Source: Polytrichum commune (lineage: Eukaryota; Streptophyta; Polytrichopsida; Polytrichales; Polytrichaceae). Taken from it: a DNA stretch of 64,000 bases. Position 1 is the first letter of the stretch. Each line of letters starts with the position of its first letter. The notes beneath the pieces are model-generated. The model was not told where the DNA came from, did not search any database, and saw nothing but the letters and a program-made list of their open reading frames with translations. The DNA lies in NCBI GenBank assembly GCA_950295325.1, contig OX485807.1, positions 1,116,501 to 1,180,500 of the forward strand. Reading direction: 5' to 3'. Both the position numbers and the translations under genes were made by a program. Of the stretch, positions 62,329 to 64,000 are shown piece by piece.

Positions 62329-63237
62329 CTGTTTTCTCTTTTTTGTTGTTGTGATAGTGTAGTAAGGTCAGTGCATTTTCCATGACACCATGGGCTTCAA
62401 TGGATTCTACGGAGTGTAGATCCATATCCAAAAAGAAAATCATTCTAAATTATCTACAAGTGTCACTTCGAATATTCAATGCGGATATTTATATGGACTC
62501 CAAAACATAGCAAATTATGTTGAAATCCGAGATGCGTCCATAAGTGCAAGTCAACTCCAGCTTTGTTATCTTAGCTTCTAAATTTTGCAAATTGCATAGT
62601 GTGATTCCTATGGGCGGAACTGGCATCAATAGTGTCGCACTAGACCCTGTAACTAATTAAGTTGATATTCAAATATTTTTGTTAAATCTAGTGCGCCGTG
62701 AGGTGTTTTATATGGGCGATTTCTCTCACCTGGGAAATTGGAAAGAGCTTGATCAAGGATTTAACCATATTTGGATTTATGCATGAATTTTGGATAATTC
62801 CAACCATCAACATGACATACAGTAGATTGCAAAACTACACAAATATTGTGGTTGGCGAACACATAATACAAACATTCGAAGTTGCGGTTGTTGTGTTGTT
62901 GTCGTTTGATGTTTTTGTCCCACATACCTTTTCGGGGGGACAAGAGGATTGTCCAAATATACTTAAATGTTAGTTCTTGCATTAGAAGTCTCCCTAACTA
63001 TGTTGACTATTGACCATCATGTAACCTTATTGGCAAGCTGGCAAACTTATGCGGGAAGGTGGGAGATCCTTGGAGCCCAAGTGTTGGGGTGTTCATGGTT
63101 CAGTGTTTGCGGATGGTTATTGTGTTCATTGCAAGTGTTCAAAAGAGCCACCATTTGTAACAATGTAGGGTATATAACAACATTATGATGATGTTAGTCT
63201 GATGTGCATATAACCTATGAATAAATACGGTCAATTA
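62329..63237. other. spacer, nothing recognised
   Basis: ORF 62698-62973 (91 codons) has no family motif. No other supported feature. Confidence 0.35.
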
Positions 63238-63570
63238 CACTCTAAACTCCGTAATATCAACGTTGTGTCACTCTTTCTTTTGTCACTCCTTCTCTCATAT
63301 CCCGAAAACTCGGGGAACGGATGTCCTCAATTTAAACCTCACTCCTCATTGTCACATTCACCTCCCCTATATCACGGGTTTCAACATTAAAGTAAACCAC
63401 CAAACAATTCAAGCCACACGTTCACACGCATCACGCTATCGTCATTATCATTGTTGCAATGTTGACTTTGTGTTATTCCATAATTCTCGTTTTATCACGC
63501 ATCCGTGTTCACACTACAAAACTGCCTTATATCCCGTGCCACAAAGCGTGATATTATGGACTTTAGAGTG
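63238..63570. mobile_element. Tc1/mariner-type MITE
   Basis: 333 bp, inverted ends CACTCTAAACTCCGTAATAT and ATATTATGGACTTTAGAGTG (two mismatches), flanked by TA at 63236-63237 and 63571-63572. The 104-codon ORF inside is incidental. Confidence 0.75.
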
Positions 63571-63781
63571 TACTTAAAAAGTGTCACCAAGGTGTGTCTG
63601 TAGAGTTTCAAAGTTGACAATTCACGAGCACAACTTGCAAGTTGGAAGACTATAGATAGGAACAAGGCCAGTTGAGAATGATTTCCAGCTTTATAAAAAT
63701 CCACTAAACAAACCACACAATAGGTGCTTCTAAAATAGGCTGAAGTGCCACACCAGGGGACCAGGGGTGACGTGTTTGTAA

Positions 63782-63916
63782 GGGCCACTTCACACACGAG
63801 CCAAGAGCCGTGACCATGAAATTGTGAGAGCCCAAAAGAAAAGTGTCCAAGGCCATCCCAACACACCTCCAACATCATGTAGTGTGGTCACGGACCCTCA
63901 AGTGTAGTGTGAAGAC
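63782..63916. mobile_element. truncated GGGCCACTTCACAC-family MITE
   Basis: Left end GGGCCACTTCACACACGAG after TAA (63779-63781), with GCCAAGAGCCGTGACC as in the 3253 copy. The right side stops at CAAGTGTAGTGTGAAG without the GGCCC end or a second TAA, so it is truncated or internally deleted. Confidence 0.65.
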
Positions 63917-64000
63917 ATATGTAACCGGGCCCTCAACCAGATGTTACTTCAAGGAACTTCTATTCATGCGGGTCCTCAGACATGATAAAATAGAATAAAT

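Noticed and set aside
63263-63577. 104-codon ORF
   Set aside because: Lies within the inverted-repeat MITE at 63238-63570 and includes its terminal repeat.

Overview
The window is nuclear DNA from a land plant. The evidence is spliced genes with GT-AG introns of about 100-1000 bp, a MUR3-type cell-wall glycosyltransferase, a PHO1-type phosphate exporter with SPX and EXS domains, a nuclear tRNA-Ser gene, and intergenic DNA full of small plant-style inverted-repeat transposons. A eukaryotic PiT/PTB-type phosphate transporter, a family generally reported from green algae and bryophytes rather than flowering plants, hints at a non-seed plant such as a bryophyte or lycophyte. That is an inference; the species cannot be named from the sequence.

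Layout. 0.2-2.8 kb (minus): a two-exon GT47 xyloglucan galactosyltransferase-like gene. 3-34 kb: no convincing host gene, but many MITE-like elements. Most have 3-bp TTA/TAA target duplications (PIF/Harbinger-like); some have TA duplications (Tc1/mariner/pogo-like). Several are nested. 35.9-43.0 kb (plus): a complete 12-exon PHO1 gene, with a TATA-like box and a long (AG)n tract upstream. 44.6-47.7 kb (plus): a five-exon gene for a hydrophilic, probably disordered protein carrying a duplicated DPHPELAY motif; I do not recognise its family. 52.5-58.2 kb (minus): a complete 11-exon PiT-type phosphate transporter, convergent with the two preceding genes. 59.2-60.5 kb (minus): possible exons of an unidentified membrane protein, weak. 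60.7 kb (minus): tRNA-Ser(CGA). 61-64 kb: more MITEs.

How the genes relate. A phosphate exporter/sensor (PHO1) and a cation-coupled phosphate symporter (PiT) lie within 23 kb, separated only by the unrecognised small gene. Both transporters are reconstructed with every splice phase consistent, so both look intact. The PiT protein departs from the family signature at several positions. Four introns or flanks of these three genes carry tandem repeats of about 100-290 bp, and in PiT the repeat unit includes a copy of the exon 1 splice donor.

Limits: exon models come from reading frames and splice consensus only. Untranslated regions, transcription starts and alternative splicing are not resolved, and repeat families were recognised by eye.
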